64,000 nt of DNA from the NCBI GenBank assembly GCA_949519155.1, contig CATIQU010000015.1:39654-103653 (forward strand). Direction: 5' to 3'. The DNA comes from Polaribacter sp. SA4-10. Lineage in GTDB: Bacteria > Bacteroidota > Bacteroidia > Flavobacteriales > Flavobacteriaceae. Positions 51,238 to 62,420 of this stretch are shown here, piece after piece. The number at the start of each line of letters is the position of its first letter. Within the stretch, counting starts at the first letter, position 1. A program made the position numbers and the translations under genes. The notes beneath the pieces were generated by a model. That model searched no databases. It worked only from the letters and a program-made list of their open reading frames with translations, and had not been told where the DNA came from.

Positions 51238-52680
51238 ATGGCAACAATAATTAATTATGAAACAGAAGTTTTGTCACAAGCACAAAACCGAAAAGCAACC
51301 GTAGAATTTATCAATATTGTAAATAGTTTGTGGTATGAAAAAGCCATTGAATTAGTATTGTTTAGGAATCCTTTAGTTGATAAAAGAGCTGGAGAGGTTT
51401 TAAACTTAATCAACTATGCAAAAGAGTTTGTTAGCAAACCAATTACCATTTCAGATGCTTTAGATATAGCAAAAGCAATACAGCAATTAGACTTACCAAC
51501 ATCAAAACTAGATATTGGAAAACTGGCTTATGAATATTATTTAAACCCAAAAAGAAGTACCGATAAAGTTGCTTTTGTAAAACATCAATTAAGAGACGTA
51601 AAAGAAATTGAAAACACAACACCCAAAGACGTTGTCTTATATGGTTTTGGTAGAATAGGGCGTTTGTTGGCTCGCGAACTAATGATCAAAATGGGGAAAG
51701 GTTCTCAATTAAGATTGAGAGCAGTTGTTACCCGTGGTGAAATCAATCAGACAGTACTAGAAAAGAGAGCTTCTTTGTTAAGCATCGATTCAGTTCATGG
51801 CGATTTTTTAGGCACTGTTGAAACCGATGTTGAAAACAATGCATTAATTATTAATGGCACGACGGTCTATATGATTGCTGCCAAACAACCTGAAGACATT
51901 GACTATACCAAATACGGAATTAGCAACGCCTTAATTATTGACAATACAGGTGCTTTTAGAGACAAAGAAGCCTTAAGTAGGCATTTAGTTCCTAACGGAG
52001 CAAGTAAAGTTTTACTAACTGCGCCAGCAAAAGGAATTCCAAATATTGTGCATGGTGTCAACCATTTAGAGCATCACCCAGACAACGTATCTATTTTTTC
52101 GGCTGCCTCATGTACCACCAACGCCATTACACCCGTTTTAAAAGTTTTAGAAGATAATTTTGGAATAAAAAAAGGCCATCTCGAAACCATTCATGCCTAT
52201 ACAAATGACCAAAATCTAGTAGACAATATGCACAGTAAGTACCGAAGAGGTAGAGCTGCAGCATTAAATATGGTAATTACAGAAACAGGCGCAGGAAAAG
52301 CCGTTGCAAAAGCATTGCCAGCCCTTGCAGGAAAATTAACCTCAAATGCCATTCGTGTTCCAGTACCCAATGGTTCGTTAGCCATTTTAAGCCTTCAATT
52401 AAAAACAGAAGTAACCACAGAAACCCTAAACGCTATTATGAAACAATATGCGTTAGAAGGAGACTTGGTAGAGCAAATAAAATATTCGTTAGATAACGAA
52501 CTGGTTTCTTCCGATATTATTGGTACTACAGCTCCTTCAATTTTTGACAGCAAGGCTACCATTACAGACAAAGAAAGTATTGTTATTTATGTTTGGTATG
52601 ACAATGAATATGGCTATTCACATCAAGTAATGCGTTTGGCAAAACACATCGCAAAAGTGAGAAGATATACCTACTATTAG
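51238..52680 (+). CDS. Glyceraldehyde-3-phosphate dehydrogenase, N-terminally extended type
   Basis: 480 residues against about 335 for classical GAPDH; an N-terminal helical extension of about 130 residues precedes the Rossmann motif LYGFGRIGRLLAREL (134-148). Catalytic Cys292 in SAASCTTNAITPV, His in LETIHAYTNDQN, and YVWYDNEYGYSHQV at the C-terminus are intact. This long class is usual in Bacteroidota, which often carry a second short GAPDH; direction (glycolysis or gluconeogenesis) is not resolved by sequence. Confidence 0.95.
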   Translation: MATIINYETEVLSQAQNRKATVEFINIVNSLWYEKAIELVLFRNPLVDKRAGEVLNLINYAKEFVSKPITISDALDIAKAIQQLDLPTSKLDIGKLAYEYYLNPKRSTDKVAFVKHQLRDVKEIENTTPKDVVLYGFGRIGRLLARELMIKMGKGSQLRLRAVVTRGEINQTVLEKRASLLSIDSVHGDFLGTVETDVENNALIINGTTVYMIAAKQPEDIDYTKYGISNALIIDNTGAFRDKEALSRHLVPNGASKVLLTAPAKGIPNIVHGVNHLEHHPDNVSIFSAASCTTNAITPVLKVLEDNFGIKKGHLETIHAYTNDQNLVDNMHSKYRRGRAAALNMVITETGAGKAVAKALPALAGKLTSNAIRVPVPNGSLAILSLQLKTEVTTETLNAIMKQYALEGDLVEQIKYSLDNELVSSDIIGTTAPSIFDSKATITDKESIVIYVWYDNEYGYSHQVMRLAKHIAKVRRYTYY

Positions 52681-52754
52681 TCTTCCAATCTTGTGTTTTC
52701 AACATAGTAAACACTTCTTATAAAAACCTGAGACAATTTTGTTTCCGGTTTTGT

Positions 52755-52842
52755 TTTTGAAGCTATTTCCTGCTTTCACTCCTCGCTTCACGCTAAAAAG
52801 CGTGAGAGCTCAAACAAACCATTCAATCAGGGCTAAACCTGC
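52755..52842. ncRNA. Folded intergenic element after gapA
   Basis: A 7-base-pair hairpin TCACGCT (52788-52794) / AGCGTGA (52799-52805) is enclosed by an outer stem: AGC (52761-52763) with GCT (52832-52834), and CCTG (52769-52772) with CAGG (52828-52831), leaving a 5-base bulge on the left. The sequence is richer in G+C than surrounding intergenic DNA. I recall similar AGCTATTTCCTGCT ... CAGGGCTA units in other flavobacterial genomes, so this is probably a dispersed repeat or a structured RNA, not just a terminator (no T-run). Confidence 0.45.
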
Positions 52843-52949
52843 TTGTCAATTTATAGAAACCTAGAGGTGTCTGGAAACTCAATTTTCTCTTCGCCGAAGT
52901 CAGTTATAAAATTAAACTTTTCCTTAAATTAGCAATTCAAAGAAACCCA

Positions 52950-55522
<2,573 letters not shown>

Positions 55523-55548
55523 AATACTTTTAAATTAAATGTATTTGA

Positions 55549-56460
55549 TCAAACCAAAATAGTAGTTCCTTCTGACGATTTATTATTGTTTTCATCAAAA
55601 TAAAAGTCAACTCTGCCTAGATTAATTCCATAAGCACCTACTTGATTTACCAACATGTTTTTGTCGGCACTGTTTCTTACAATCGTTGGTTTTGGTAAAA
55701 AAGTATGGGTGTGCCCACCAATAATTAAATCAATGTTTTTTGTGTTTTTTGCTAAATTTAGATCAGAAATTTTAGTTGGGTTTCGTTTGTAAAAATAGCC
55801 TAAATGTGAAAGACAAATGACTAAGTCACAATGTTCCTCTTCTTTTAAAATTCGACTCATGTCTTGCGCAATTTCTAAGGGATCAAGATATTCTGTTTCT
55901 TTGTACATTTTAGGATCTACCAAAGCTTCTAGTTGTATTCCTAATCCGAAAACCCCAATCTTCACACCATCTTTCAATATAATTTTATAAGGTTTTACAT
56001 GGGTGTCTAATACGGTGTTTTTGAAATTATAATTTGCTGAAACAAAATCGAAATTCGCATTTGGCAATTGTTTGTACAAGCCTTCGATCGAATTGTCAAA
56101 ATCATGATTTCCAATCGTGGCAACATCATACTTCAGCATGCTCATTAACTTAAATTCTAACTCACCTCCAAAATAATTAAAGTAAGGGGTTCCTTGAAAA
56201 ATATCTCCAGCGTCTAACAATAATGTATTTGCGTTTTCTTTGCGAATACTTTCAACCAAAGTAGCTCTTCTAGCTACCCCGCCTTTGTTTGCGTGTCTGT
56301 GGTGTGATGCCTCAAAAGGTTCAATTCTACTGTGTGTATCATTAGTGTGTAGAATGGTGATGTGTTTCTTTTTTTTTGTGAAGCTGGGCAATGTTAAGCC
56401 TCCAACAGAAGTTAGAATTGCAGCAGCAGCAGTTTGATGTAAAAATTTTCTTCTCTCCAT
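55549..56460 (-). CDS. Tat-exported metallophosphatase (5'-nucleotidase catalytic half)
   Basis: 303 residues. Tat-type signal MERRKFLHQTAAAAILTSVGGL. Metallophosphoesterase motifs: LHTNDTHSRIEPF, LDAGDIFQGTPYFN, IGNHDFD, CLSHLGYF, GGHTHTFLP, all metal ligands present. It corresponds to the N-terminal catalytic domain of UshA-like 5'-nucleotidases; the C-terminal substrate-binding domain is a separate gene immediately upstream (one base apart). Together they would hydrolyse nucleotides in the periplasm. Confidence 0.92.
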   Translation of the reverse strand: MERRKFLHQTAAAAILTSVGGLTLPSFTKKKKHITILHTNDTHSRIEPFEASHHRHANKGGVARRATLVESIRKENANTLLLDAGDIFQGTPYFNYFGGELEFKLMSMLKYDVATIGNHDFDNSIEGLYKQLPNANFDFVSANYNFKNTVLDTHVKPYKIILKDGVKIGVFGLGIQLEALVDPKMYKETEYLDPLEIAQDMSRILKEEEHCDLVICLSHLGYFYKRNPTKISDLNLAKNTKNIDLIIGGHTHTFLPKPTIVRNSADKNMLVNQVGAYGINLGRVDFYFDENNNKSSEGTTILV

Positions 56461-56461
56461 T

Positions 56462-57214
56462 TTAGTTGAGTATTACGCGATTATCTAAGGAAGTTCTCAG
56501 CGTGTCCAAACTTTTAAATTCGTCGATGATCGCATGCCGCATTTTGTAATCTGTTTTGAACAATGAAATAGGGTTCTTGAAAAAATCCATTTTATCTCCA
56601 CCACTTTGTAAATAATCAGAAGTTAAAACAAAGTAGTTTTCTGTAAGGTCAAATTTTTGGTTATTTATCTTTAATTGATAGCTTTTGTCAGTATTGATGA
56701 GCAATTCAATATTTTTAGAAAGTGGATGCGCACTTTTGTTTTTGATAAAATAATCGACCAATTCGGCTACTTTCTTTCCAGAAAGTTCTACAACAACTAA
56801 GCTGTTTTCAAAAGGCATTAATTCAAAGGGATTTTTATTTGTTACAGTTCCTTTAGAAATACTTGCTCTAATTCCTCCATAGTTAAACATTGAAAAATCA
56901 ATTTCCTTTCTAGTACGCTCTTTGAAAATCACGTTTGCTCTTTCGTAGCATAAGTCGGCGAGCAGATTTCCTAAAGAGCTTTGCAGTTTTCCATCGTATC
57001 GGTTAATATTTTTGGGAGCATACGAAATTACAGTGTTTATTTCTGTAATCATTTTATTTTTGTAAGGTGCTATTAGTTTTTTGTATGCTGGGTTCTCTGC
57101 AAAAGTACTGTCAATTGTAATTATTTCTGCAGTTGTTTTTACAAGGTGAAGTTTTTTTTTTTCACATCCAACAAACAATAAAAGTAGGCTGAAAACAAGA
57201 AGTGCTTTTTTCAT
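56462..57214 (-). CDS. 5'-nucleotidase C-terminal domain lipoprotein
   Basis: 250 residues with lipobox Cys17 (FSLLLLFVGCEKKK). Matches the 5_nucleotid_C domain: SSLGNLLADLCYERANVIF, FSMFNYGGIRASISKGTVTNKNPFELMPFENSLVVVELSGKKV, YLQSGGDKMDFFKNP. It has no metallophosphatase domain. First gene of the pair with the catalytic half; gene order is reversed with respect to the domain order in UshA. Confidence 0.9.
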   Translation of the reverse strand: MKKALLVFSLLLLFVGCEKKKLHLVKTTAEIITIDSTFAENPAYKKLIAPYKNKMITEINTVISYAPKNINRYDGKLQSSLGNLLADLCYERANVIFKERTRKEIDFSMFNYGGIRASISKGTVTNKNPFELMPFENSLVVVELSGKKVAELVDYFIKNKSAHPLSKNIELLINTDKSYQLKINNQKFDLTENYFVLTSDYLQSGGDKMDFFKNPISLFKTDYKMRHAIIDEFKSLDTLRTSLDNRVILN

Positions 57215-57237
57215 AGATTTGGTAAGCTCTTTTTAAT

Positions 57238-57245
57238 TAAATTTG
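57238..57245 (+). promoter_or_regulatory. Putative -7 element for DUF6913 gene
   Basis: TAAATTTG, exact TAnnTTTG, 35 bases before the ATG at 57281. Confidence 0.4.
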
Positions 57246-57280
57246 CTTCAGCTAATTTAAGCTATTATCAATTACAGCAA

Positions 57281-57802
57281 ATGGTTTTTTCAAAAATTAA
57301 AAAATATTTTTTACAAAAAAAGATTCAGCAGTCTTTCAAAACAAGCAAAAGAGTCTTTGCCAATAACAAGATAAAGAATATTGGCATTTTGACAACAATG
57401 GCGTTAAATGATGTTTATGGCTTTGAAGATAAAGTGAAAAAACTATTTCCAAAACATCGAAGTGTCAACTGGTATTGTTTTAGGGAATTTCACAAGAGGG
57501 ACGAAAAATCATTTCATCATTTTTCTAACACAGATTTTAATTGGAAAGGGAAAATTAATGATGTGAGTTTACAAATTTTTGTAGACACTCCATTTGATGT
57601 GTTGATTTGTTATTTTGATACAAATCATGTTTATTTAGAAAGCTTGGTCAAACAATCACTGGCTAGTTTTAAAATAGGGTTTTCAAATGTCAATCAATCG
57701 TTGTTTGATTTAGAAATTTCAGAACGTATTGATAACGTTGATGTTTTTAATGCTGAACTTAAAAAATACCTTCAAATTTTGGGGAGTACAGCGGCATCAT
57801 AA
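57281..57802 (+). CDS. DUF6913-family protein
   Basis: 173 residues, no signal peptide. N-terminal basic region (KIKKYFLQKKIQQSFKTSKR), then a mixed alpha/beta domain: IKNIGILTTMALNDVYGFEDKV, FNWKGKINDVSLQIFVDTPFDVLICYFDTNHVYLESLVKQSLASFKIGF. I recognise it as the DUF6913 family that precedes dapA in flavobacteria (name from memory). Function unknown; the dapA neighbourhood is conserved but a role in lysine synthesis is not implied. Confidence 0.72.
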   Translation: MVFSKIKKYFLQKKIQQSFKTSKRVFANNKIKNIGILTTMALNDVYGFEDKVKKLFPKHRSVNWYCFREFHKRDEKSFHHFSNTDFNWKGKINDVSLQIFVDTPFDVLICYFDTNHVYLESLVKQSLASFKIGFSNVNQSLFDLEISERIDNVDVFNAELKKYLQILGSTAAS

Positions 57803-57877
57803 TTCAACAAAAAAACAAGATGTTGTATAAATACCATGTTTGGAAGTTTTGATTGCTTTTTGCGATAAATAATTTAA

Positions 57878-57885
57878 TATTTTTG
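57878..57885 (+). promoter_or_regulatory. Putative -7 element of dapA
   Basis: TATTTTTG, exact TAnnTTTG, 24 bases before the dapA ATG at 57910; this supports 57910 over the in-frame TTG at 57853. Confidence 0.5.
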
Positions 57886-57909
57886 TACCCAAATAAACTT
57901 AAAAAAATA

Positions 57910-58785
57910 ATGCAAAAATTTGTAGGAACAGGAGTTGCTTTAGTAACCCCTTTTAAAATTGACAAAAGTGTCGATTTTGAGGCGCTTATAAAATTAGTTA
58001 ATTTCAATATTGATAATGGTGTAAATTACCTAGTTATCAATGGGACCACTGGCGAAAGTGCTACGATTACACCAGAAGAGAAATTAAAAATAATTGAGGT
58101 AATTGTGACGGCCAATAATGGGAGGTTGCCTTTAGTTTTAGGTGTGGGAGGTAACAATACATCAAGTGTTGTCAATGAATTAGAAACAAGAGATTTCTCT
58201 AACATCGATGCTATCTTATCTGTAACTCCCTATTATAGTAAGCCAACACAGGAAGGCATCTATCAGCACTTTAAAGCAATATCAGAAGCATCACCAGTCC
58301 CTGTAATTCTATATAATGTTCCTGGAAGAACTGCAAAGAATATGACTGTTGAAACAACTTTACGTTTGGCAAACGATTTTAAAAATATTTTAGCTGTTAA
58401 AGAAGCAGGGAATAATACACAGCAATATTTAGAGTTGATCAAAAACAAACCTTCAGGTTTTTTGATCATCTCTGGAGATGATGATTTGGCATTGGCAATA
58501 ACCCTAGCAGGTGGTTCAGGTGTGATTTCTGTGATTGGACAAGCTTTTCCGAAAGTATTTTCAGAAATGATTCAGTTAGGTTTGAACGGAAGAAATAAAG
58601 AAGCATACCAATTGCATTTTCAACTAATGGACGTTGTCGATGCTATTTTTGAAGAGAACAATCCAGCAGGAATTAAAACCGTTTTACAAGAATTAAAGAT
58701 CACTTCAAATGAAGTTCGTTTGCCATTGGTTAAGGCAAGTGACGAGTTGCAGTCAAAAATTGCAACGTTTGTCACTAATTTTTAA
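57910..58785 (+). CDS. dapA: 4-hydroxy-tetrahydrodipicolinate synthase
   Basis: 291 residues. Condenses pyruvate with aspartate semialdehyde, first step of the diaminopimelate/lysine branch. Schiff-base Lys164 (LAVKEAGNN), Tyr135 (ILYNVPGRT), and GTTGES (45-50) are present. Standard N-terminus [15 protein letters not shown]. dapF, a later step, is in the same window about 9 kb away on the other strand. Confidence 0.97.
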   Translation: MQKFVGTGVALVTPFKIDKSVDFEALIKLVNFNIDNGVNYLVINGTTGESATITPEEKLKIIEVIVTANNGRLPLVLGVGGNNTSSVVNELETRDFSNIDAILSVTPYYSKPTQEGIYQHFKAISEASPVPVILYNVPGRTAKNMTVETTLRLANDFKNILAVKEAGNNTQQYLELIKNKPSGFLIISGDDDLALAITLAGGSGVISVIGQAFPKVFSEMIQLGLNGRNKEAYQLHFQLMDVVDAIFEENNPAGIKTVLQELKITSNEVRLPLVKASDELQSKIATFVTNF

Positions 58786-58977
58786 AAAGAAGACCGATTA
58801 TTTGTGCAGCAGAATCCTATCCTAAAAAAAAGATTTGTAGTGCTATATTCCTTATAAAAGCTAAGATTAACAAAGTTTTAGCACCCAATGTTGCTTTTTT
58901 ATGGTGTTTTTTATGCATTATTGCAAAACACAGTTAATAGTGTTGAAAAATCGTTTTATTAATCCATATTTAATTAG

Positions 58978-58985
58978 TAATTTTG
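58978..58985 (+). promoter_or_regulatory. -7 element abutting bamD start
   Basis: TAATTTTG (exact TAnnTTTG) with four bases to the ATG at 58990. The 192 bases before it (58786-58977) hold nothing else recognisable. Confidence 0.5.
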
Positions 58986-58989
58986 CCCG

Positions 58990-59850
58990 ATGCAAAAAAT
59001 TAAAAATTTAGCTTGTTTATTAGTACTTTGTGCAATGTTATTCTCCTGTGGAGAATATCAAAAAGTACTCAACAAAGGTTCTGAAGAAGATCAATATAAA
59101 ATGGCTGTCAAACTATACGAATCTCAAAAGTATAGAAAGGCGCTGCGCTTGTTTGAAAAAGTAACTCCATATTACAGAGGGAAGCCACAAATGGAAAGAA
59201 TCCAGTTTATGGTTGCGCAATCTAATTTTAATGAAAAAAACTATACAACAGCGGGCTATTACTTTGATCGATTTGCAAATAATTATCCAAAAAGTTCAAA
59301 AAAAGAGGAAGCTTCTTTTTTATCTGCTTACAGTTATAAATTAGCATCTCCTGTTTTTAGTCTAGATCCTACAGATACCAATAAAGCATTAGAAGCTTTT
59401 CAAGGTTTTATAAACGCCTATCCAGATTCAGAAAAACTTCCCGAAGCAAATAAACATTATGCTGAGTTGAGAATAAAGTTGCAGGAAAAATCTTTTGAAA
59501 TTGCAAAAACATATTATAGAACTGCCGATTACGATTTAAGAAACTACAAAGCTGCAATTCAAGCTTTCGATAACTTATTGTCAGACTATCTAGGTTCTGA
59601 GTTTAAAGAAGAAGCACTTTATTACCGTTTAAAAGCGGCCCACGATTTTGTTCTAAAAAGTTTTGATAGAAGAAAACTCGAACGAATAAAAGATGCAGTA
59701 AATGCTTACGACAAATTGAAGAGAAACTTTCCAGAATCTAAGTATCTAGTAGATGCTAATGAAATGTTAGCTACACTTCACAAAGAGCAAACAAGAGTAG
59801 AGGACTTAGTGCAAAAAGGGAAATTAGAAATTACACAAAAAAGTAAATAA
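58990..59850 (+). CDS. bamD: Outer membrane protein assembly factor BamD
   Basis: 286 residues with lipobox Cys20 (LCAMLFSCGEYQKVLNKG). TPR-type helix pairs throughout: YKMAVKLYESQKYRKALRLFEKVTPYYRGKP, AGYYFDRFANNYPKSSKKEEASFLSAYS, ALEAFQGFINAYPDSEKLPEA, AIQAFDNLLSDYLGSEFKEEALYYRL. It is the lipoprotein partner of BamA in folding outer-membrane proteins. First gene of the bamD-rpoZ-coaBC-DUF4835-recN run; rpoZ begins five bases after its stop. Confidence 0.95.
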   Translation: MQKIKNLACLLVLCAMLFSCGEYQKVLNKGSEEDQYKMAVKLYESQKYRKALRLFEKVTPYYRGKPQMERIQFMVAQSNFNEKNYTTAGYYFDRFANNYPKSSKKEEASFLSAYSYKLASPVFSLDPTDTNKALEAFQGFINAYPDSEKLPEANKHYAELRIKLQEKSFEIAKTYYRTADYDLRNYKAAIQAFDNLLSDYLGSEFKEEALYYRLKAAHDFVLKSFDRRKLERIKDAVNAYDKLKRNFPESKYLVDANEMLATLHKEQTRVEDLVQKGKLEITQKSK

Positions 59851-59855
59851 CAATC

Positions 59856-60176
59856 ATGGATTATAAAGAAACTAAAGCTGCTGTAAGTACTGTTACTTAT
59901 GACAAAAAAGAAATTGAAGCGCAGACAGAAAATATCTACGAAGCGATTTCAATTATAGCAAAAAGAGCGACTCAAATCAATAACGATTTAAAGACAGAAT
60001 TAGTTGATAAATTAGATGAGTTTGCTACTTACAATGATAGTTTAGAAGAAGTTTTTGAAAACAAAGAACAAATTGAAGTTTCTAAATTTTATGAAAGATT
60101 ACCAAAACCAACAGCTTTAGCTGTAGAAGAATGGTTGAATAATAAAGTATATCACAGAACACCAGAAACAGAATAA
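59856..60176 (+). CDS. rpoZ: DNA-directed RNA polymerase subunit omega
   Basis: 106 residues of the Rpb6/omega family: NIYEAISIIAKRATQINNDLKTELVDKLDEFATYNDSLEEVFENKEQIEVSKFYERLPKPTALAVEEWLNNKVY. Assists assembly of the beta' subunit. The Bacteroidota form is longer at the C-terminus than E. coli omega. One base separates it from coaBC. Confidence 0.92.
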   Translation: MDYKETKAAVSTVTYDKKEIEAQTENIYEAISIIAKRATQINNDLKTELVDKLDEFATYNDSLEEVFENKEQIEVSKFYERLPKPTALAVEEWLNNKVYHRTPETE

Positions 60177-60177
60177 T

Positions 60178-61383
60178 ATGTCTGTTTTAAGTGGTAAAAA
60201 AGTATTATTAGGTATCACTGCTGGAATTGCCGCATACAAAACGGCAAGTTTAGTCCGTTTATTTATAAAACTAGGCGCAGAAGTTCAAGTAATTATGACC
60301 CCTGCGTCTAAAGATTTTATTACCCCCCTTACACTATCTACACTTTCCAAAAACCCTGTTCATTCTACTTTTTATGATAAAGAAGCAGAAAATGAACTCT
60401 GGAACAATCATGTAGATTTAGGGCTTTGGGCAGACATTATGGTCATCGCACCTGCCACTGCAAACACCCTTTCAAAAATGACAAATGGTGTTTGTGATAA
60501 CCTGTTATTAGCAACCTATTTATCATCTAAATGTCCTGTTTATTTTGCTCCAGCAATGGATCTGGATATGTACATCCATCCATCAACAAAGAATAATTTA
60601 GATAAATTACAAAGTTTTGGAAATGTCATGATTCCTGCAACTTCCGGCGAACTAGCAAGTGGTTTGGTTGGAGAAGGAAGAATGGCCGAACCCGAAGATA
60701 TTGTATCTTTTATAGAAAAAGATCGTCTAAACAAACTGCCTTTAAAAGGAAAAAAATTGTTATTAACTGCAGGTCCTACATACGAAGCGATCGATCCTGT
60801 ACGTTTTATAGGAAATCATTCGTCAGGGAAAATGGGGTTTGCAATTGCAAAAACTGCCGCAAACTTAGGCGCAGAAGTTATTTTAATTTCTGGACCAAGT
60901 GCACAAACAATTCAGCATTCATTTGTGAAAAGAATTGATGTGAAGTCAGCGGAGGAAATGTATACTGAAGCTCATAAATATTTTAAAGAAGTAGATATTG
61001 CGATACTTTCTGCTGCCGTTGCAGACTATCGACCAAAAAATGTGGCTACTCAGAAAATAAAAAAGAAGGATGCAACCATTGAAATAGTTTTGGAAAAGAC
61101 CAAAGACATTTTAGCTTCCTTAGGTGAAATTAAAGGACATCAATTATTAGTTGGTTTTGCTTTAGAAACGAATAATGAAGAGGAAAACGCAATCGGCAAG
61201 TTGAAAAAGAAAAATTTAGACTTCATTGTTTTGAATTCTTTACAAGATAAAGGCGCTGGTTTTGCAACAGATACCAATAAAATTACTATTATTGATAAGG
61301 ATTTGAGCATACAAACATTCGGATTGAAGTCTAAAGATGCAGTAGCTGAAGATATTATGAATGCTATTGTCGCCAAATTATAA
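60178..61383 (+). CDS. coaBC: Bifunctional phosphopantothenoylcysteine decarboxylase / synthetase
   Basis: 401 residues. CoaC domain 1-180: LLGITAGIAAYKTASLVRLF, the catalytic-type His in NNHVDLGLWAD, PAMDLDMYIHPSTKNN. CoaB domain 185-401: LLTAGPTYEAIDPVRFIGNHSSGKMGFAIAKTAANLGAEV, AAVADYRPKN, KIKKKD, VGFALETNN. Two consecutive steps of coenzyme A synthesis in one polypeptide. Confidence 0.97.
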   Translation: MSVLSGKKVLLGITAGIAAYKTASLVRLFIKLGAEVQVIMTPASKDFITPLTLSTLSKNPVHSTFYDKEAENELWNNHVDLGLWADIMVIAPATANTLSKMTNGVCDNLLLATYLSSKCPVYFAPAMDLDMYIHPSTKNNLDKLQSFGNVMIPATSGELASGLVGEGRMAEPEDIVSFIEKDRLNKLPLKGKKLLLTAGPTYEAIDPVRFIGNHSSGKMGFAIAKTAANLGAEVILISGPSAQTIQHSFVKRIDVKSAEEMYTEAHKYFKEVDIAILSAAVADYRPKNVATQKIKKKDATIEIVLEKTKDILASLGEIKGHQLLVGFALETNNEEENAIGKLKKKNLDFIVLNSLQDKGAGFATDTNKITIIDKDLSIQTFGLKSKDAVAEDIMNAIVAKL

Positions 61384-61469
61384 GTGTAACTTATAGTCTT
61401 TATAGTAGTTGAGAATTCTTGTATATTTTAAGTCATAACACTGCTTAAACTTGATAAAAAATCAAAAAA

Positions 61470-62360
61470 ATGCAACAAAAAATAGCTCTTTTCTTCCTGT
61501 TTTTTTTAACCTTTAGCGTGAGTGCGCAAGAACTAAATTGTTTGGTGACTGTAAATTCAGCACAAGTGAAAGGCTCCAATGTGCAAGTATTTAAGACTTT
61601 ACAGAGCTCTTTGTCCGAATTTGTAAATCAAACAGAATGGACAGATAAAGATGTAAAAGTGGAAGAGCGAATTAACTGTGCCATGAATATTATTATCACT
61701 TCAAGAGATAATAATACATTCCAAGCATCCATTCAAGTACAATCTACAAGACCCGTTTATGGCACTACTTACGATTCTCCAATCTTAAATATAAGAGATG
61801 AGAATTTTTCTTTTACTTACAATGAATTTGATCCGTTTATCTACAATCCGAATTCTTTTGATAGCAACTTAATTTCTACTATTGTTTTCTATACCAATAT
61901 CATTTTAGGTGCAGACGCAGATACTTTTAAAAAGTATGGTGGAGACAAATATTTAAAAGAAGCACAAAATGTAATGTTGCAAGCCCAACAAAGTGGCATT
62001 CAATCTTGGCAAAATGTGGTAGGAAAGCAAAATCGTTATTTATTGATTGATAATTTTTTATCTCCAAAACTAAAAAACTACAGGACGATCTTGTATGATT
62101 ATCACAGGAAAGGATTTGATAATTTGCATAAAAACGAATGGTCTGCAAAACAAGCCATCGAAAACAGCTTGATTTCTTTAGAAACAATTTACAATAAAAC
62201 CATTGGAAATTATCTTATTCGTTTGTTTTTAGATGCCAAATCAGATGAAATTGTGAATCTTTACTCTGGAGGAAGCAAAACACAAAACGCTTCATTAGCG
62301 GCCAAAACACTTCGTAAAATTTCTCCAAACAACAACGCAAAATGGCGTAATTTAGATTAG
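61470..62360 (+). CDS. DUF4835-family exported protein
   Basis: 296 residues with signal peptide ending SVSAQ (about residue 22). Conserved DUF4835 features: ELNCLVTVNSAQVKGSNVQVFKTLQSSLSEFVNQTEWT, RINCAMNIIITSRDNNTFQASIQVQSTRPVYGTTYDSPILNIRDENFSFTYNEFDPFIYN, FYTNIILGADADTFKKYGG. The family is Bacteroidota-specific and almost always sits between coaBC and recN; function unknown. Export plus beta-rich N-half suggests a periplasmic role. Confidence 0.9.
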   Translation: MQQKIALFFLFFLTFSVSAQELNCLVTVNSAQVKGSNVQVFKTLQSSLSEFVNQTEWTDKDVKVEERINCAMNIIITSRDNNTFQASIQVQSTRPVYGTTYDSPILNIRDENFSFTYNEFDPFIYNPNSFDSNLISTIVFYTNIILGADADTFKKYGGDKYLKEAQNVMLQAQQSGIQSWQNVVGKQNRYLLIDNFLSPKLKNYRTILYDYHRKGFDNLHKNEWSAKQAIENSLISLETIYNKTIGNYLIRLFLDAKSDEIVNLYSGGSKTQNASLAAKTLRKISPNNNAKWRNLD

Positions 62361-62420
62361 AAATAAAAAATAATATTTCATTAAAATTTAGTAATTTTAA
62401 TTTATTAAAATATTCAGCCA

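Noticed and set aside
51238..51630. Gene fusion explaining the long GAPDH N-terminus
   Set aside because: The roughly 130-residue extension is a known feature of a Bacteroidota GAPDH class, not a new fusion.
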